Shown one piece after another: positions 46,327 to 55,751 of a stretch of DNA of 56,100 bases. The DNA lies in contig CAIVPX010000005.1 in the NCBI GenBank assembly GCA_903907905.1, forward strand, positions 1 through 56,100. Reading direction: 5' to 3'. The notes below the pieces were generated by a model. The model was given only the letters and a program-made list of their open reading frames with translations. It was not told the DNA's origin and did no database searches. Position numbers and translations under genes: made by a program. This stretch comes from an uncultured bacterium (GTDB lineage Bacteria > Pseudomonadota > Gammaproteobacteria > Burkholderiales > Burkholderiaceae_E). Within the stretch, counting starts at the first letter, position 1; each line of letters opens with the position of its first letter.

Positions 46327-47269
46327 CGAAGCCTCCCGAAGATAGCGTCAGGGTGTGGCCGCGTGCATCCCGGATACGCAGGCCGCTGCCTGCGGTAAGC
46401 ACCCCGATTCGCGTCAGCGGCACGCCCAGGCGCTCGCCCAGCGCCGCTATTGCCACGCGGTTTTCGGACGCCGCCGAAAAAAGCAGTTCGTAATCGTCAC
46501 CGCCCGCGAGTGCGAGGGCCTGGCGATCGGCCTCAGCCAGCCCACTGAGACAGGGCTCAACCGGTATTGTCGTCCAGTCAAGCTCGGCCCCGAGTCTGGA
46601 ACGCGAGAGCACATGCCCCAGATCGGACGCGAGACCGTCTGATAAGTCGATCGCGGCCCGCGCCAGATGTCGCAGGGCCATCCCCAGCGCCAGGCGAGGC
46701 TGAGGACGCTCCATGCGCTCGAGCGCGGGGTGGCCAACGGGCAGCGGCCGGGCCGCAAGCGCCTCACGTACGGCGAAAGCCGCGCCACCCAGGGCGCCCG
46801 AGACCCAGAGGTCATCACCCGGCTGCCCGGCATCGCGGCGCAGCGCCGCGCCTGCGGGCACTTCGCCCAGGGCGGTGATGCTGATGGTGAGCGGGCCACA
46901 CGTGGTGTCGCCCCCGATCAGCTCACAGGCGCTCTGGTCGGCCAGTTCGAACATCCCGCGGGAGAAGGCCTCGAGCCAGGCCTCGTCGACCCGCGGCAGC
47001 GCAATCGCCAGCGTGAACGCCAGGGGTCGCGCGCCCATCGCCGCCAGATCGGACAGGTTGACCGCGAGCGCCTTGTAGCCCACCGAGGCCGGCGGCGCGT
47101 CAGCCATAAAATGCCGGTCACACACGAGCATGTCAGTGGTGATGGCAAGCACTGCGCCGGGTGTTTCAGGGCGGAGCAGCGCGCAGTCATCGCCGATGCC
47201 CAGCAGCGCACGGCGGGCGGGGCCCCGGTCAAAGTAGCGCGCGATCAGATCGAATTCGCCTAGCGCCAT
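46313..47269 (-). CDS. thiL: Thiamine-monophosphate kinase
   Basis: The 318-residue ATP-dependent enzyme phosphorylates thiamine monophosphate to the diphosphate cofactor. It has the PurM-like features GIGDDCALL near residue 24, ITTDMLVCDRHF near 43 and GGDDYELLFSA near 254 with metal-binding Asp residues, and AIDLSDGLASDLGH near 207. It is part of the conserved nusB-thiL-pgpA order; the spacer from nusB is 39 nt with a small 6-bp hairpin (47283-47297). Confidence 0.95.
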   Translation of the reverse strand: MALGEFDLIARYFDRGPARRALLGIGDDCALLRPETPGAVLAITTDMLVCDRHFMADAPPASVGYKALAVNLSDLAAMGARPLAFTLAIALPRVDEAWLEAFSRGMFELADQSACELIGGDTTCGPLTISITALGEVPAGAALRRDAGQPGDDLWVSGALGGAAFAVREALAARPLPVGHPALERMERPQPRLALGMALRHLARAAIDLSDGLASDLGHVLSRSRLGAELDWTTIPVEPCLSGLAEADRQALALAGGDDYELLFSAASENRVAIAALGERLGVPLTRIGVLTAGSGLRIRDARGHTLTLSSGGFDHFA

Positions 47270-47308
47270 CGCTTAGCACTCCACCGCCAGGGGCGGTCGA
47301 CTCACCCC

Positions 47309-47809
47309 TCAGCCCGGGCCCCCGGCCTCGATCTGGCGCAGGCGAGTGGCCACGCGATCGAGCACGCCATTGACGTACTTGTAGCCATCGGTCCCGCCAA
47401 AGGTCTTGGCCAGTTCGACCGCCTCATTGATGACCACCCGGTAGGGGATTTCGGGGTGGCGCATGAGTTCGAAGGTTGCGAGCAGCAGCGCCGCATGCTC
47501 GACCGGACTCAGTTCCTCGACCCGACGGTCAAGGTGCGGGGTGATCGCGGCATGCAAGTCGTCAGCGACTGTGATCGTTCCGTACAGGAGCGCCCGGAAG
47601 TGCTCGAGGTCGGCCTTCGCGAACCCCGGGTTGTCCAGCCCCAGGTGCGCCTCGATCGCGCCCGCATCACTGCGGCTGACCAGCCACTCGTACAAGCCCT
47701 GCAGGGCCAGTTCGCGCGAACGCCGCCGCGCGCTCTTGGGCGGCGTACCACGGCCCTTGCCCGCACCCTCGCCGGACGAATCGGCCACCGCCTCCGAGTC
47801 GCCGCTCAT
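47309..47809 (-). CDS. nusB: Transcription antitermination factor NusB
   Basis: The 166-residue helical RNA-binding protein acts with NusE (S10) at boxA in rRNA operons. After a 27-residue disordered basic N-terminal extension, [13 protein letters not shown] and [19 protein letters not shown] near 123 are typical, as is [11 protein letters not shown] near 147. It overlaps ribH by 4 nt (ATGA), the common arrangement. Confidence 0.95.
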   Translation of the reverse strand: MSGDSEAVADSSGEGAGKGRGTPPKSARRRSRELALQGLYEWLVSRSDAGAIEAHLGLDNPGFAKADLEHFRALLYGTITVADDLHAAITPHLDRRVEELSPVEHAALLLATFELMRHPEIPYRVVINEAVELAKTFGGTDGYKYVNGVLDRVATRLRQIEAGGPG

Positions 47810-48315
47810 CGAGGGCCCGCCGGCAGGTCGGGCGCATCCTCGACGTCGGCGTCGAACCCAGCCAGCCAGTCTGCGAGGCGCGCCATTTCAACCGCCACCT
47901 GCGCGGCCTCGGCACCCTTCACGGGCGCGCGTGCCTCCGCCTGTCCATCGGTGTTGGTGGTGAGCACGGCATTGGCGACCGGAACGAGGTAGTCGGTCGC
48001 GACCGTCTGAATGCCCCGCGACGCTTCGTTGGACACGACCTCGAAGTGATAGGTTTCGCCCCGAATGACGGCGCCCAGCGCAATCAGGGCATCGAAGCCG
48101 CCCGATTCGGCCATGCGCGCGAGCACAAACGGAATTTCCAGCGCGCCCGGGACCGAGCACAGGGCGATGTCACGGTCTGCGACGCCGAGTCTGCGCAGCT
48201 CGGCCAGACACGCCTCACGCAGAGCCTTGCAGACCGGTTCGTTGAATCGGGACTGGACCACGCCAATCCGCAGGCCTTGACCGTCGAGCGGCGCCTGATG
48301 GAGCTCAGTGGGCAT
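47806..48315 (-). CDS. ribH: 6,7-dimethyl-8-ribityllumazine synthase
   Basis: The 169-residue enzyme condenses dihydroxybutanone phosphate with the ribitylamino-pyrimidine and forms an oligomeric shell. Motifs are [15 protein letters not shown] near residue 18, PGALEIPFV near 55 and [16 protein letters not shown] near 78, the latter with the conserved His. ATG at 48315 (MPTELHQ) was chosen, overlapping the ribBA end by 11 nt. The C-terminal extension past the core (about residues 145-169) is acidic and Pro-rich. Confidence 0.95.
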   Translation of the reverse strand: MPTELHQAPLDGQGLRIGVVQSRFNEPVCKALREACLAELRRLGVADRDIALCSVPGALEIPFVLARMAESGGFDALIALGAVIRGETYHFEVVSNEASRGIQTVATDYLVPVANAVLTTNTDGQAEARAPVKGAEAAQVAVEMARLADWLAGFDADVEDAPDLPAGPR

Positions 48316-49444
48316 CGGAACTTCCCTGCAGCGCCTCGGGCGCAAAACCGGTCACCTGAAGCGAAAAACCCGCCATGCTCGGCAGCTTGACGGGCCGAGA
48401 CAGCAAACGCATGCGGCCCACGCCGATGTCTTTGAGGATCTGTGCCCCGATGCCATAGGAGCGCAAGTCCATCTTGCCACGCCGTTGGGCGGCAGCGGAC
48501 TCGACGGCCCCGCCCGGCCCAGCGCCCTTGGCCGCCGCCAGCAGGTCATCGGCCGACTGCGAGCAATTGAGCAACACGAGCGCACCACAGCCCGAGGAAG
48601 CAATGGCCGCGAGCGCCTTGTGAACCGACCAGGAGTGGCTGCCGCGCTTGGTCTCGAGCAGGTCGAGCAGAGACAGCGGCTCCTGCACCCTGACCAGCGC
48701 GTCGTTGTCGGGCCCGGGATTGCCGCAGACCAGCGCCAGATGCGCGCCGCCCGAGGGCTTGTCGCGGTAGGCGAGCAGACGGAACTCGCCGTGCACGGTC
48801 TGCACGGCGGACTCGGTGACGCGCTCGATGAGGGTTTCGTTGGCGCTGCGATACCCGATGAGGTCTGCAATGGTGCCGATGCGAAGCCCGTGCTCACGAG
48901 CGAACTGGACGAGGTCGGGCAGGCGCGCCATGGTGCCGTCGTCGTTCATGATTTCGCAGATGACCGACGCAGGCTCCAGACCCGCGAGCGCTGCCAGATC
49001 GCAGCCCGCCTCGGTGTGGCCGGCCCGCACCAGCACGCCCCCGTTTTCCGCGCGCAGCGGAAACACGTGCCCCGGTTGCACCAGATCGTCGGGACGCGCG
49101 CCCCTGGCGATGGCAGCCTGCACCGTGCGCGCGCGATCCGCCGCCGAGATGCCCGTGCTGACCCCTTCGGCTGCCTCGATGGACACGGTGAACTTGGTGC
49201 CGTGTCGCGTGCCGTTGCGCGTGACCATGAGGGGCAGGTCAAGCTGCCGGCAACGCGCCTCGGTGAGGGTGAGGCAAATGAGCCCGCGACCGAAGCGCGC
49301 CATGAAGTTGATCGCCTCGGGCGTGACGAACTCGGCCGCAAGCACCAGATCGCCTTCGTTCTCGCGGTCTTCCTCGTCGACGAGGATCACCATCTTGCCG
49401 GCACGGATGTCGGCGATGATTTCTGTGATGTTGGATAAAGACAT
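48305..49444 (-). CDS. ribBA: 3,4-dihydroxy-2-butanone-4-phosphate synthase with degenerate GTP cyclohydrolase II domain (RibBX type)
   Basis: Residues 1-205 form an intact RibB domain, with [15 protein letters not shown] near 22 and [14 protein letters not shown] near 75, and [14 protein letters not shown] near 141. Residues 207-379 align with RibA but lack the zinc cysteines and nucleophile region: where RibA has HSECLTGD...CDCG, this reads [18 protein letters not shown]. The later [17 protein letters not shown] is retained as a fold marker. The protein should make dihydroxybutanone phosphate, while another RibA is needed elsewhere. Degenerate RibA domains of this sort are known in proteobacteria. 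Confidence 0.9.
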   Translation of the reverse strand: MSLSNITEIIADIRAGKMVILVDEEDRENEGDLVLAAEFVTPEAINFMARFGRGLICLTLTEARCRQLDLPLMVTRNGTRHGTKFTVSIEAAEGVSTGISAADRARTVQAAIARGARPDDLVQPGHVFPLRAENGGVLVRAGHTEAGCDLAALAGLEPASVICEIMNDDGTMARLPDLVQFAREHGLRIGTIADLIGYRSANETLIERVTESAVQTVHGEFRLLAYRDKPSGGAHLALVCGNPGPDNDALVRVQEPLSLLDLLETKRGSHSWSVHKALAAIASSGCGALVLLNCSQSADDLLAAAKGAGPGGAVESAAAQRRGKMDLRSYGIGAQILKDIGVGRMRLLSRPVKLPSMAGFSLQVTGFAPEALQGSSDAH

Positions 49445-49453
49445 AGACGGATT

Positions 49454-50113
49454 CTACGCCGAGCCGGACACCGCACTGACGGGCGGGACGCCAGCGCCTT
49501 CGCTGGCAGCCCCCACCGACAGCAGTCGTTGGCAGTAGCGCGCAATCAGATCGATTTCAAGATTGACCCGATCGCCCGGCATCAGATGGCGCAGGGTGGT
49601 CACTGCGATGGTGTGCGGAATGAGGTTGATGGAAAAATCACAACCCAGTGCGCTGTCCTCGACTCGGTTCACGGTCAGGCTCACACCGTTGACCGTGATC
49701 GAGCCCTTGTAAGCGAGGAACCCGGCCAGGTCGAGGGGGGCCCTGATCTGCAGCAGCCACGACTCACCCACCGGCTCGAAGCGCCTCACCTCGCCCAGTC
49801 CGTCGACATGCCCCGACACCAGGTGGCCGCCCAGACGGTCGGCCAGTCGCAGGGCCTTCTCGAGGTTGACCTCGCCGGGACGATCCAGGCCGGCGGTGCG
49901 GGCGAGGCTCTCGGCGGACACATCGAAGGACAGGCGCCCGCCGTCGATCCGGACCACCGTCATGCAGGCCCCCTGGATGGCGATCGAGTCGCCGATGGCC
50001 ACATCATCGAGGCCCAGGGCCGAGGCCTCGACCACCAGCCGCACACCGCCACCCTCGGCGATCGGCACGCACTGCTCGATACGGCCCAAGGCCGCGACGA
50101 TTCCCGTGAACAT
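49454..50113 (-). CDS. ribE: Riboflavin synthase alpha chain
   Basis: The 219-residue enzyme converts two lumazines to riboflavin plus the pyrimidine donor. It consists of two similar lumazine-binding barrels: MFTGIVAALGRIEQC at the start and GHLVSGHVDGLGEVRRFE near residue 95, with GDSIAIQGACMTV near 41 and GSITVNGVSLTV near 137 as the matching loops. It lies between ribD and ribBA with short spacers (20 and 9 nt). Confidence 0.95.
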   Translation of the reverse strand: MFTGIVAALGRIEQCVPIAEGGGVRLVVEASALGLDDVAIGDSIAIQGACMTVVRIDGGRLSFDVSAESLARTAGLDRPGEVNLEKALRLADRLGGHLVSGHVDGLGEVRRFEPVGESWLLQIRAPLDLAGFLAYKGSITVNGVSLTVNRVEDSALGCDFSINLIPHTIAVTTLRHLMPGDRVNLEIDLIARYCQRLLSVGAASEGAGVPPVSAVSGSA

Positions 50114-50133
50114 GTGAGAGAGCTCCCGCCGGT

Positions 50134-51225
50134 TCAGGACCGGCCCTCGATATGCGCCAGTACGCGCAGGTCATCGCCGATCCGCTCGACAGATTGCAAC
50201 GCAAGCTTCAGCCGCCCGTCGAGCGAGGCCGCCGCCTGCAGATCGAACATGCCACGCCCCAACCCCAGCAGCGCCGGCGCCAGATAGATCAGCAACTCGT
50301 CGACACAGCCTTCGCGAATCAATGACCCGTTGAGCTTGTGCCCCGCCTCGACATGCAGTTCGTTGATGCCGCGCTCGCCCAGTTCGCGCATCAGGGCGGG
50401 CAGATCAACCTTGCCCTCGGCGTTGGGCAGGCAGAGCACCTCGCAACCCCGGTCGCGCAATTCGGCCTGACGCTCGGGACGCTCGTGCGCAGCGACGATC
50501 AGGACCTCGCCTCCCTTGAGGATCTGCGCCTCGACATCGACCTCGAGCCGTGAGTCCACCAGCACCTTGAGCGGCTGCCGACTGACGCCGGTCAGCCTAG
50601 CTGTCATGCGCGGGTCGTCTTCCTTCACCGTGCCGATGCCGGTCAGGATGGCGCAGCTGCGCGCGCGCCAGCGGTGGCCGTCGGCGCGTGCCGCTTCACC
50701 GGTGATCCACTGGCTGCTGCCATCCGGCAGGGCGGTGAACCCGTCGAGGCTCGCAGCCACCTTCATGCGGACCCAGGGCCTCCCCGTCACCATCCGCGAG
50801 ACGAATCCGGGGTTGAGTGCGCGGGCCTGCGCGCTCAGCAGGCCGCACCGCACATCGATGCCGGCCTGCCGAAGCCGTTCCAGGCCCCGCCCGTTGACCA
50901 GGGGATTGGGGTCTTCCATGGCTGCGATCACCCGGCCGATGCGCGCCTCGATGAGCGCATCGGCGCAAGGGGGCGTTCGACCATGATGGCTGCAGGGCTC
51001 GAGCGTGAGATAGGCCGTCGCCCCCCGCGCCTGGCTACCCGCCTGGGCCAAGGCCAGCGCCTCGGCGTGGGGCTCGCCGGCCCGGCGGTGCCAGCCCTCG
51101 CCCACCACCACCCCGTCGCGCACGATCACGCACCCCACCCGAGGGTTGGGGGTCGCGGTATCCATTCCGAGCGCGGCGATTTCAAGCGCGCGGGACATCC
51201 ATTGATGATCGGCAGGACTGAACAT
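50134..51225 (-). CDS. ribD: Riboflavin biosynthesis deaminase/reductase
   Basis: The 363-residue bifunctional enzyme deaminates and then reduces the pyrimidine intermediate. The deaminase zinc site is HAEALALA near residue 52 and EPCSHHGRTPPCADAL near 77; the reductase half carries MKVAASLDGFTALPDGSSQWIT near 154 and GGDE-type elements replaced by LHVEAGHKLNGSLI near 291. ATG at 51225 was chosen over a GTG 9 nt upstream. It is the first gene of the run that goes through recA. No FMN riboswitch precedes it. Confidence 0.94.
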   Translation of the reverse strand: MFSPADHQWMSRALEIAALGMDTATPNPRVGCVIVRDGVVVGEGWHRRAGEPHAEALALAQAGSQARGATAYLTLEPCSHHGRTPPCADALIEARIGRVIAAMEDPNPLVNGRGLERLRQAGIDVRCGLLSAQARALNPGFVSRMVTGRPWVRMKVAASLDGFTALPDGSSQWITGEAARADGHRWRARSCAILTGIGTVKEDDPRMTARLTGVSRQPLKVLVDSRLEVDVEAQILKGGEVLIVAAHERPERQAELRDRGCEVLCLPNAEGKVDLPALMRELGERGINELHVEAGHKLNGSLIREGCVDELLIYLAPALLGLGRGMFDLQAAASLDGRLKLALQSVERIGDDLRVLAHIEGRS

Positions 51226-51308
51226 GCAGGGCACGGGACCGGGAAATCACACAGGACCCGGATTATCACCCGAGTGGCAAAGCCCCCGCCCGACGATGCG
51301 CGGCGCAC

Positions 51309-51314
51309 TACAAT
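51309..51314 (+). promoter_or_regulatory. -10 element TACAAT upstream of the thiamine-diphosphate enzyme gene
   Basis: TACAAT lies 29 nt before the proposed TTG start. A transcript beginning near 51321 would exclude the upstream in-frame ATG at 51296, supporting the TTG. Confidence 0.5.
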
Positions 51315-51343
51315 TTCAAGATCCAGACCACCCGGAATCCATC

Positions 51344-53065
51344 TTGAACGCCCAGACCCCGCAAGCCGGCCACGCGACGCGCATTTCAATTGGCGGCCAT
51401 ATCCTCGCCGACGCCCTGCTCGCCCAGGGTGTCGACACCATTTTTGGCGTCCCCGGTGAAAGCTATCTCGCGGTACTCGACGGGCTATGGCGTCATCGCG
51501 AGCAGATCCGCTTCGTGATCTGCCGCCAGGAGGGCGGCGCGGCCTTCATGGCCGACGCCTACGCCAAGCTCACGGGCAAACCGGGCGTGGTCATGGTCAC
51601 GCGCGGCCCCGGCGCCACCAATGCATCAATCGGCGTGCACGCGGCCTTCCAGGATTCGGTACCCATGGTCCTGCTGGTGGGTCAGGTGGGCTCCAACTTC
51701 GCCGACCGAGAGGCCTTTCAGGAAATGGATTACCGGCAGATGTTCGGTCCCATGGCCAAATGGGTCGCGCAGGTTGATCGGGCCGACCGCCTGCCGGAAT
51801 ACCTCGCCCACGCGTTCCAGACCGCCACCAGTGGCCGCAACGGACCGGTGGTGCTCGCCTTGCCCGAAGACATGCTCACGGCGCAGGCCGAGGCCCGCCA
51901 CCCGGCGTGCCACCAACCGGTGCGCGCTGCGCCCTCGGCGACCCAGATCGGGCATCTGCGCGACCGGCTTGCCGCCGCGCAACGGCCGTTGGTGTTACTG
52001 GGTGGTACTGGCTGGACTACTCAGGCCTGCGCCGACCTGAGACACTTCATCGAAGCCAACCAGCTACCTGTCACCTGTGCCTTCCGGTTTCAGGATCTCT
52101 ACGACAACCGCCTGCCGCATTACGTGGGCGATGTCGGCATCGGCATCAACCCCAAGCTGGCCGCGCGCGTGCGCCAGGCCGATCTCATCATCGCCATCGG
52201 ACCCAGACTGGGCGAGATGACCACCTCGGGCTACACCCTGCTCGAAGTGCCCAGGCCCGCGCAAGCCCTGATCCACGTTCACGCGGGTATCGAGGAACTG
52301 GGCAGCGTCTACCAGGCCGACCTGATGATCGCCTCGGGCATGCCCGAGATCGCTGCGGCGCTGAAAGACCTGCGGGTCGATTCAAGCGCCTGGGCCGCCG
52401 ACCTGGCCCCGGCGCGGGCCGACTATGAAGCCTGGCAGGGTCGCCCGGCGCTGTATCAAGGCATCGAACCCGAGCTCGACCTTTGGCAGGTCATGCGAAC
52501 GCTGGCACAGATTGCACCGGCCGACGCGATCATCACCAACGGCGCCGGCAACTTTGCTACCTGGGCCCATCGCTTCTGGCCGTATGCCGGCCTGCGCACC
52601 CAGTTGGCCAGTACCTCGGGCGCCATGGGCTATGGCGTGCCGGCGGCTGTCGCCGCCAGCCTCTGCGCGCCTGATCGCACGGCCATCTGCATCGCGGGCG
52701 ATGGCGATTTTCTCATGACGGGCCAGGAACTGGCGACCGCCGTGCAGCACGGTGGCGCCCCGCTGGTCATCGTCTTCAACAACGGTATGTACGGCACCAT
52801 CCGAATGCATCAGGAACGCGAATACCCCGAGCGCGAACACGGGACGCGGCTGATCAACCCCGATTTCGCCCGCTATAGCGAGGCCTTTGGCGGCTTGGGT
52901 TTGCGCGTCGATCGCACCGCCCAGTTCGAGCCGGCGCTGCGGGAGGCGCTGGCCTTCATGCAGCGCGAGCGTCGGCCCGCACTGATCGAACTCTCGGTTG
53001 ACCCCCAGCACATCACACCGAACCTGTCGCTCGATCGTATTCGACGCAGCGCGCAGCAGCGCTGA
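51344..53065 (+). CDS. Thiamine-diphosphate-dependent enzyme, acetolactate-synthase-like
   Basis: The 573-residue protein has the three-domain ThDP fold. The N-terminal Glu that activates the cofactor is in CRQEGGAAFMADAYAK near residue 62, and the metal-binding stretch is CIAGDGDFLMTGQELATAV near 446 ending in VFNNGMYGTIRMHQ near 473. The middle domain resembles the FAD-binding domain of acetolactate synthases but could be non-functional. ALS-like carboligases and decarboxylases share this pattern; the reaction is not determined. TTG at 51344 is the proposed start, as the TACAAT box lies in between the earlier in-frame ATG codons and it. It is divergent from ribD. Confidence 0.8.
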   Translation: MNAQTPQAGHATRISIGGHILADALLAQGVDTIFGVPGESYLAVLDGLWRHREQIRFVICRQEGGAAFMADAYAKLTGKPGVVMVTRGPGATNASIGVHAAFQDSVPMVLLVGQVGSNFADREAFQEMDYRQMFGPMAKWVAQVDRADRLPEYLAHAFQTATSGRNGPVVLALPEDMLTAQAEARHPACHQPVRAAPSATQIGHLRDRLAAAQRPLVLLGGTGWTTQACADLRHFIEANQLPVTCAFRFQDLYDNRLPHYVGDVGIGINPKLAARVRQADLIIAIGPRLGEMTTSGYTLLEVPRPAQALIHVHAGIEELGSVYQADLMIASGMPEIAAALKDLRVDSSAWAADLAPARADYEAWQGRPALYQGIEPELDLWQVMRTLAQIAPADAIITNGAGNFATWAHRFWPYAGLRTQLASTSGAMGYGVPAAVAASLCAPDRTAICIAGDGDFLMTGQELATAVQHGGAPLVIVFNNGMYGTIRMHQEREYPEREHGTRLINPDFARYSEAFGGLGLRVDRTAQFEPALREALAFMQRERRPALIELSVDPQHITPNLSLDRIRRSAQQR

Positions 53066-53093
53066 GGCGTTCCCCTCGGGGTTGCCCCTCGCG

Positions 53094-53558
53094 TCAAGTC
53101 GAGCGCTTGCGCGTGCGAACTTCCTCGACCGCCTCGGCGAACTCGTCGACGTCCTCAAAACTGCGATAGACCGAGGCAAACCGCACGTAGGCAATCTTGT
53201 CGAGCTTCTTGAGTTCGCGCATCACCAGTTCGCCGACACGCTCACTGCCCACCTCCCGCAGGCCCAGGCCCAGCAGTCGCTCTTCAATGCGGTGGATGGC
53301 CGCATCGACCACCTCGGCACTGACCGGGCGCTTGCGCAGCGCCAGAGACAGCGATGCCCGCAGCTTGCGGCGGTCGAATTCGGCGCGCATGCCATTGCGT
53401 TTGACCACCGCCGGCAGGGTCAGTTCGACGCGCTCATAGGTGGTAAAGCGCTTGTCGCAATTGAGGCAACGCCGTCTGCGACGGATCGAATCGCCATCGT
53501 CGCTCTCGCGGGTCTCGGCAACCTGCGTGTCGGCGTGATCACAGAAAGGGCAGCGCAT
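53094..53558 (-). CDS. nrdR: Transcriptional repressor NrdR
   Basis: The 154-residue protein has an N-terminal zinc ribbon (MRCPFC at the start and [14 protein letters not shown] near residue 30) and an ATP-cone domain ([21 protein letters not shown] near 53). It senses ATP/dATP and represses ribonucleotide-reductase genes. It follows glyA by 61 nt, the common betaproteobacterial order glyA-nrdR, and is convergent with the ThDP-enzyme gene. Confidence 0.95.
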   Translation of the reverse strand: MRCPFCDHADTQVAETRESDDGDSIRRRRRCLNCDKRFTTYERVELTLPAVVKRNGMRAEFDRRKLRASLSLALRKRPVSAEVVDAAIHRIEERLLGLGLREVGSERVGELVMRELKKLDKIAYVRFASVYRSFEDVDEFAEAVEEVRTRKRST

Positions 53559-53619
53559 CGCGTGGGCTCCAGGCGAGGAAGATCGACTCGGGCCCGGCCC
53601 GCGCGCTGCGGTCCGGGGC

Positions 53620-54864
53620 TCAGCGGTAAACCGGGAAGCGGGCTGTCATCTCGGCCACCTGCCCCCGCACGCGCTCCAGGATGGCCGCATCAGCCGGCGC
53701 ATCGAGCACATCGGCGATCAGGTTGCCCACCCGGCGTGCCTCATCTGGGCCGAACCCACGTGTGGTCATGGCGGGAGACCCCAGACGGATACCGCTGGTG
53801 ACCATGGCCTTTTCGGGATCGTTGGGGATGGCGTTCTTGTTGCAGGTGATGTGTGCGAGACCAAGCACCCGCTCGGCTTCCTTGCCAGTGATGTGCTTGG
53901 CCCGCAGATCGACCAACATGACGTGCGACTCGGTGCGCCCCGAAACGATACGAAGCCCCCGCTCGATCAGGGTTTGCGCCAGCACCGATGCATTGACGAG
54001 CACCTGCTGCTGGTAGGTCTTGAACTCGGGCGCGAGCGCCTCGCGAAAGGCCACGGCCTTGGCAGCAATGACGTGCATGAGCGGGCCGCCCTGAAGCCCC
54101 GGAAACACCGCAGAGTTGATGGCCTTTTCGTGCTGGGCCTTCATCAGGATGAAGCCGCCCCGCGGGCCGCGCAGACTCTTGTGCGTGGTGGAGGTGACGA
54201 TGTCGGCGTGCGGCACCGGGTTGGGGTAGACCCCCGCTGCAATGAGCCCCGAGTAATGCGCCATGTCCACCATGAAGAGCGCACCGATTTCCCGGGCAAC
54301 CTCGGCAAAGCGCGCCCAGTCGATGCGCAGGCTATAGGCCGATGCCCCCGCGATGATCAGTTTGGGGCGCGCCTCGCGGGCCTTGCGGGCCATGGCCTCA
54401 TAGTCGATGACCTCGCTGGCATCCAGGCCGTAAGACACCACGTTGAACCACTTGCCCGACATGTTGAGCGGCATGCCGTGGGTGAGGTGCCCGCCCTCGG
54501 CCAGGCTCATCCCCATGATGGTGTCGCCCGGCTTGAGGAAAGCCAGAAACACTGCCTGGTTGGCCTGAGCACCCGAGTGCGGTTGAACATTGGCCGCCTC
54601 GGCACCGTAGAGCTGGCGCAGTCGGTCGATAGCCAACTGCTCGGCGACATCAACGAACTCGCAGCCGCCGTAATATCGCTTGCCCGGATAGCCTTCGGCA
54701 TACTTATTGGTGAGCTGGCTGCCCTGCGCAGCCATCACCGCCGGACTGGCGTAGTTTTCGGAGGCGATCAGCTCAATGTGATCTTCCTGGCGCTGATTTT
54801 CACGGCGAATGGCATTCCACAGGTCAGGATCGACTTGGTCGATGCCGATTGAACGGTCAAACAC
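53620..54864 (-). CDS. glyA: Serine hydroxymethyltransferase
   Basis: The 414-residue PLP enzyme interconverts serine and glycine, charging tetrahydrofolate with one carbon. The PLP Lys is in [13 protein letters not shown] near residue 227, and [15 protein letters not shown] near 31 and [18 protein letters not shown] near 53 are typical. GTG at 54864 ([16 protein letters not shown]) has GGAG 7 nt upstream and gives the usual length; the longer open frame from 54960 lacks similarity. Confidence 0.96.
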   Translation of the reverse strand: MFDRSIGIDQVDPDLWNAIRRENQRQEDHIELIASENYASPAVMAAQGSQLTNKYAEGYPGKRYYGGCEFVDVAEQLAIDRLRQLYGAEAANVQPHSGAQANQAVFLAFLKPGDTIMGMSLAEGGHLTHGMPLNMSGKWFNVVSYGLDASEVIDYEAMARKAREARPKLIIAGASAYSLRIDWARFAEVAREIGALFMVDMAHYSGLIAAGVYPNPVPHADIVTSTTHKSLRGPRGGFILMKAQHEKAINSAVFPGLQGGPLMHVIAAKAVAFREALAPEFKTYQQQVLVNASVLAQTLIERGLRIVSGRTESHVMLVDLRAKHITGKEAERVLGLAHITCNKNAIPNDPEKAMVTSGIRLGSPAMTTRGFGPDEARRVGNLIADVLDAPADAAILERVRGQVAEMTARFPVYR

Positions 54865-54966
54865 GGGCGAGCTCCATCTGGAAGGGCCGAATTGAAAGCG
54901 GGCCGAAGGCGGGATCCGCAGGTCCGGGTGGCGGAAAACGCGTTGCCCGGTAGCGGCCAAAACACG

Positions 54967-54972
54967 ATTTTA
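54967..54972 (-). promoter_or_regulatory. Possible -10 (TAAAAT) of glyA
   Basis: TAAAAT on the minus strand, about 100 nt before the glyA start, implies a leader of roughly 95 nt. I found no known riboswitch in it and no matching -35. Confidence 0.4.
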
Positions 54973-55083
54973 GCGAATCCTGCGGCCGCGCCCCTTCGAC
55001 GCCGACAGGCCGATGGTCATCAGGGCCTGGATCACACTCGGTCGGCGCCAGAGCTGGGTCCGCACGCCAGGCTCTGTCGGCCC

Positions 55084-55101
55084 CCCGGGTTCAGTCCCGG
55101 G
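55084..55101 (-). terminator. Hairpin at the gpmB 3' end
   Basis: CCCGGG-ACTGAA-CCCGGG forms a 6-bp stem whose loop contains the gpmB stop codon. It could stop transcription before the glyA promoter; there is no T-tract. Confidence 0.35.
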
Positions 55102-55735
55102 CCTCGATGTCGTCCAGGCTGGCTTGCAGATGCGACACGTCGCCCCAGCCGAGCACCTCGAAGCGCTCGCCGTTCCATCCGACCCGGTTGATGCCCGCGT
55201 TGAACAGCTCGAAGCGCCGGACCGTATCGGCCGGCTCGCCGGTCGCGATGCGATAAATGGTGTCGAGCACCCCGCCGTGGGTCACCGCCACCACGCGCTC
55301 GCCGGAATGTCGATCGACCAGCCGGCGCATCTGCAGCCGCACCCGCTCGCGCAGCACGAGCAGGGACTCCCCGCCGCCGGGCAGTTCGAACGCCAAGTCG
55401 CGCGAGCGCCAGCGCGAGTAGGCCTCGGGATGGTCACGCAACAGATCATCGTGGGTGCGCCCCTCGAACATCCCGTAGCTGCGCTCGCGCAAACCGGGTT
55501 CGAGCCGCAGTTCCAGGCCGAGGGCCCGGGCGATTGGCTCGGCCGTTTGGCGAGCACGTGACAGGTCGCTCGAGTACACCGCGGCAATGGCCATCGATGC
55601 CAGTCGCTTGCTGGTGAGCCGGGCCTGCTGCCGCCCCTCTTCATTGAGCTCGATATCGATCTGCCCCTGAAAGCGTCGGGCCTGATTCCAGTCGGTCACG
55701 CCATGGCGAATGAACAGTATTTCTGCACCGGACAC
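55091..55735 (-). CDS. Histidine phosphatase family protein (GpmB/CobC-like)
   Basis: The 214-residue protein has the catalytic RHG near residue 9 (ILFIRHGVTDWN), a second block YSSDLSRARQTAEPI near 55 and the later His in VVAVTHGGVLDTI near 149. Such proteins include cofactor-dependent phosphoglycerate mutases, alpha-ribazole and general small-molecule phosphatases; phosphatase activity is more likely than mutase. GTG at 55735 has AGGAG 8 nt upstream, preferred to the GTG at 55765 that would overlap dtd. Confidence 0.82.
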   Translation of the reverse strand: MSGAEILFIRHGVTDWNQARRFQGQIDIELNEEGRQQARLTSKRLASMAIAAVYSSDLSRARQTAEPIARALGLELRLEPGLRERSYGMFEGRTHDDLLRDHPEAYSRWRSRDLAFELPGGGESLLVLRERVRLQMRRLVDRHSGERVVAVTHGGVLDTIYRIATGEPADTVRRFELFNAGINRVGWNGERFEVLGWGDVSHLQASLDDIEARD

Positions 55736-55751
55736 GGGCCTCACTCCTCTT

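Noticed and set aside
51226-51343. FMN riboswitch upstream of ribD
   Set aside because: Only about 118 nt of divergent space, with none of the conserved FMN-aptamer blocks visible.
54865-55090. Glycine or tetrahydrofolate riboswitch before glyA
   Set aside because: The leader of about 95 nt has only short hairpins and none of the conserved aptamer sequences.
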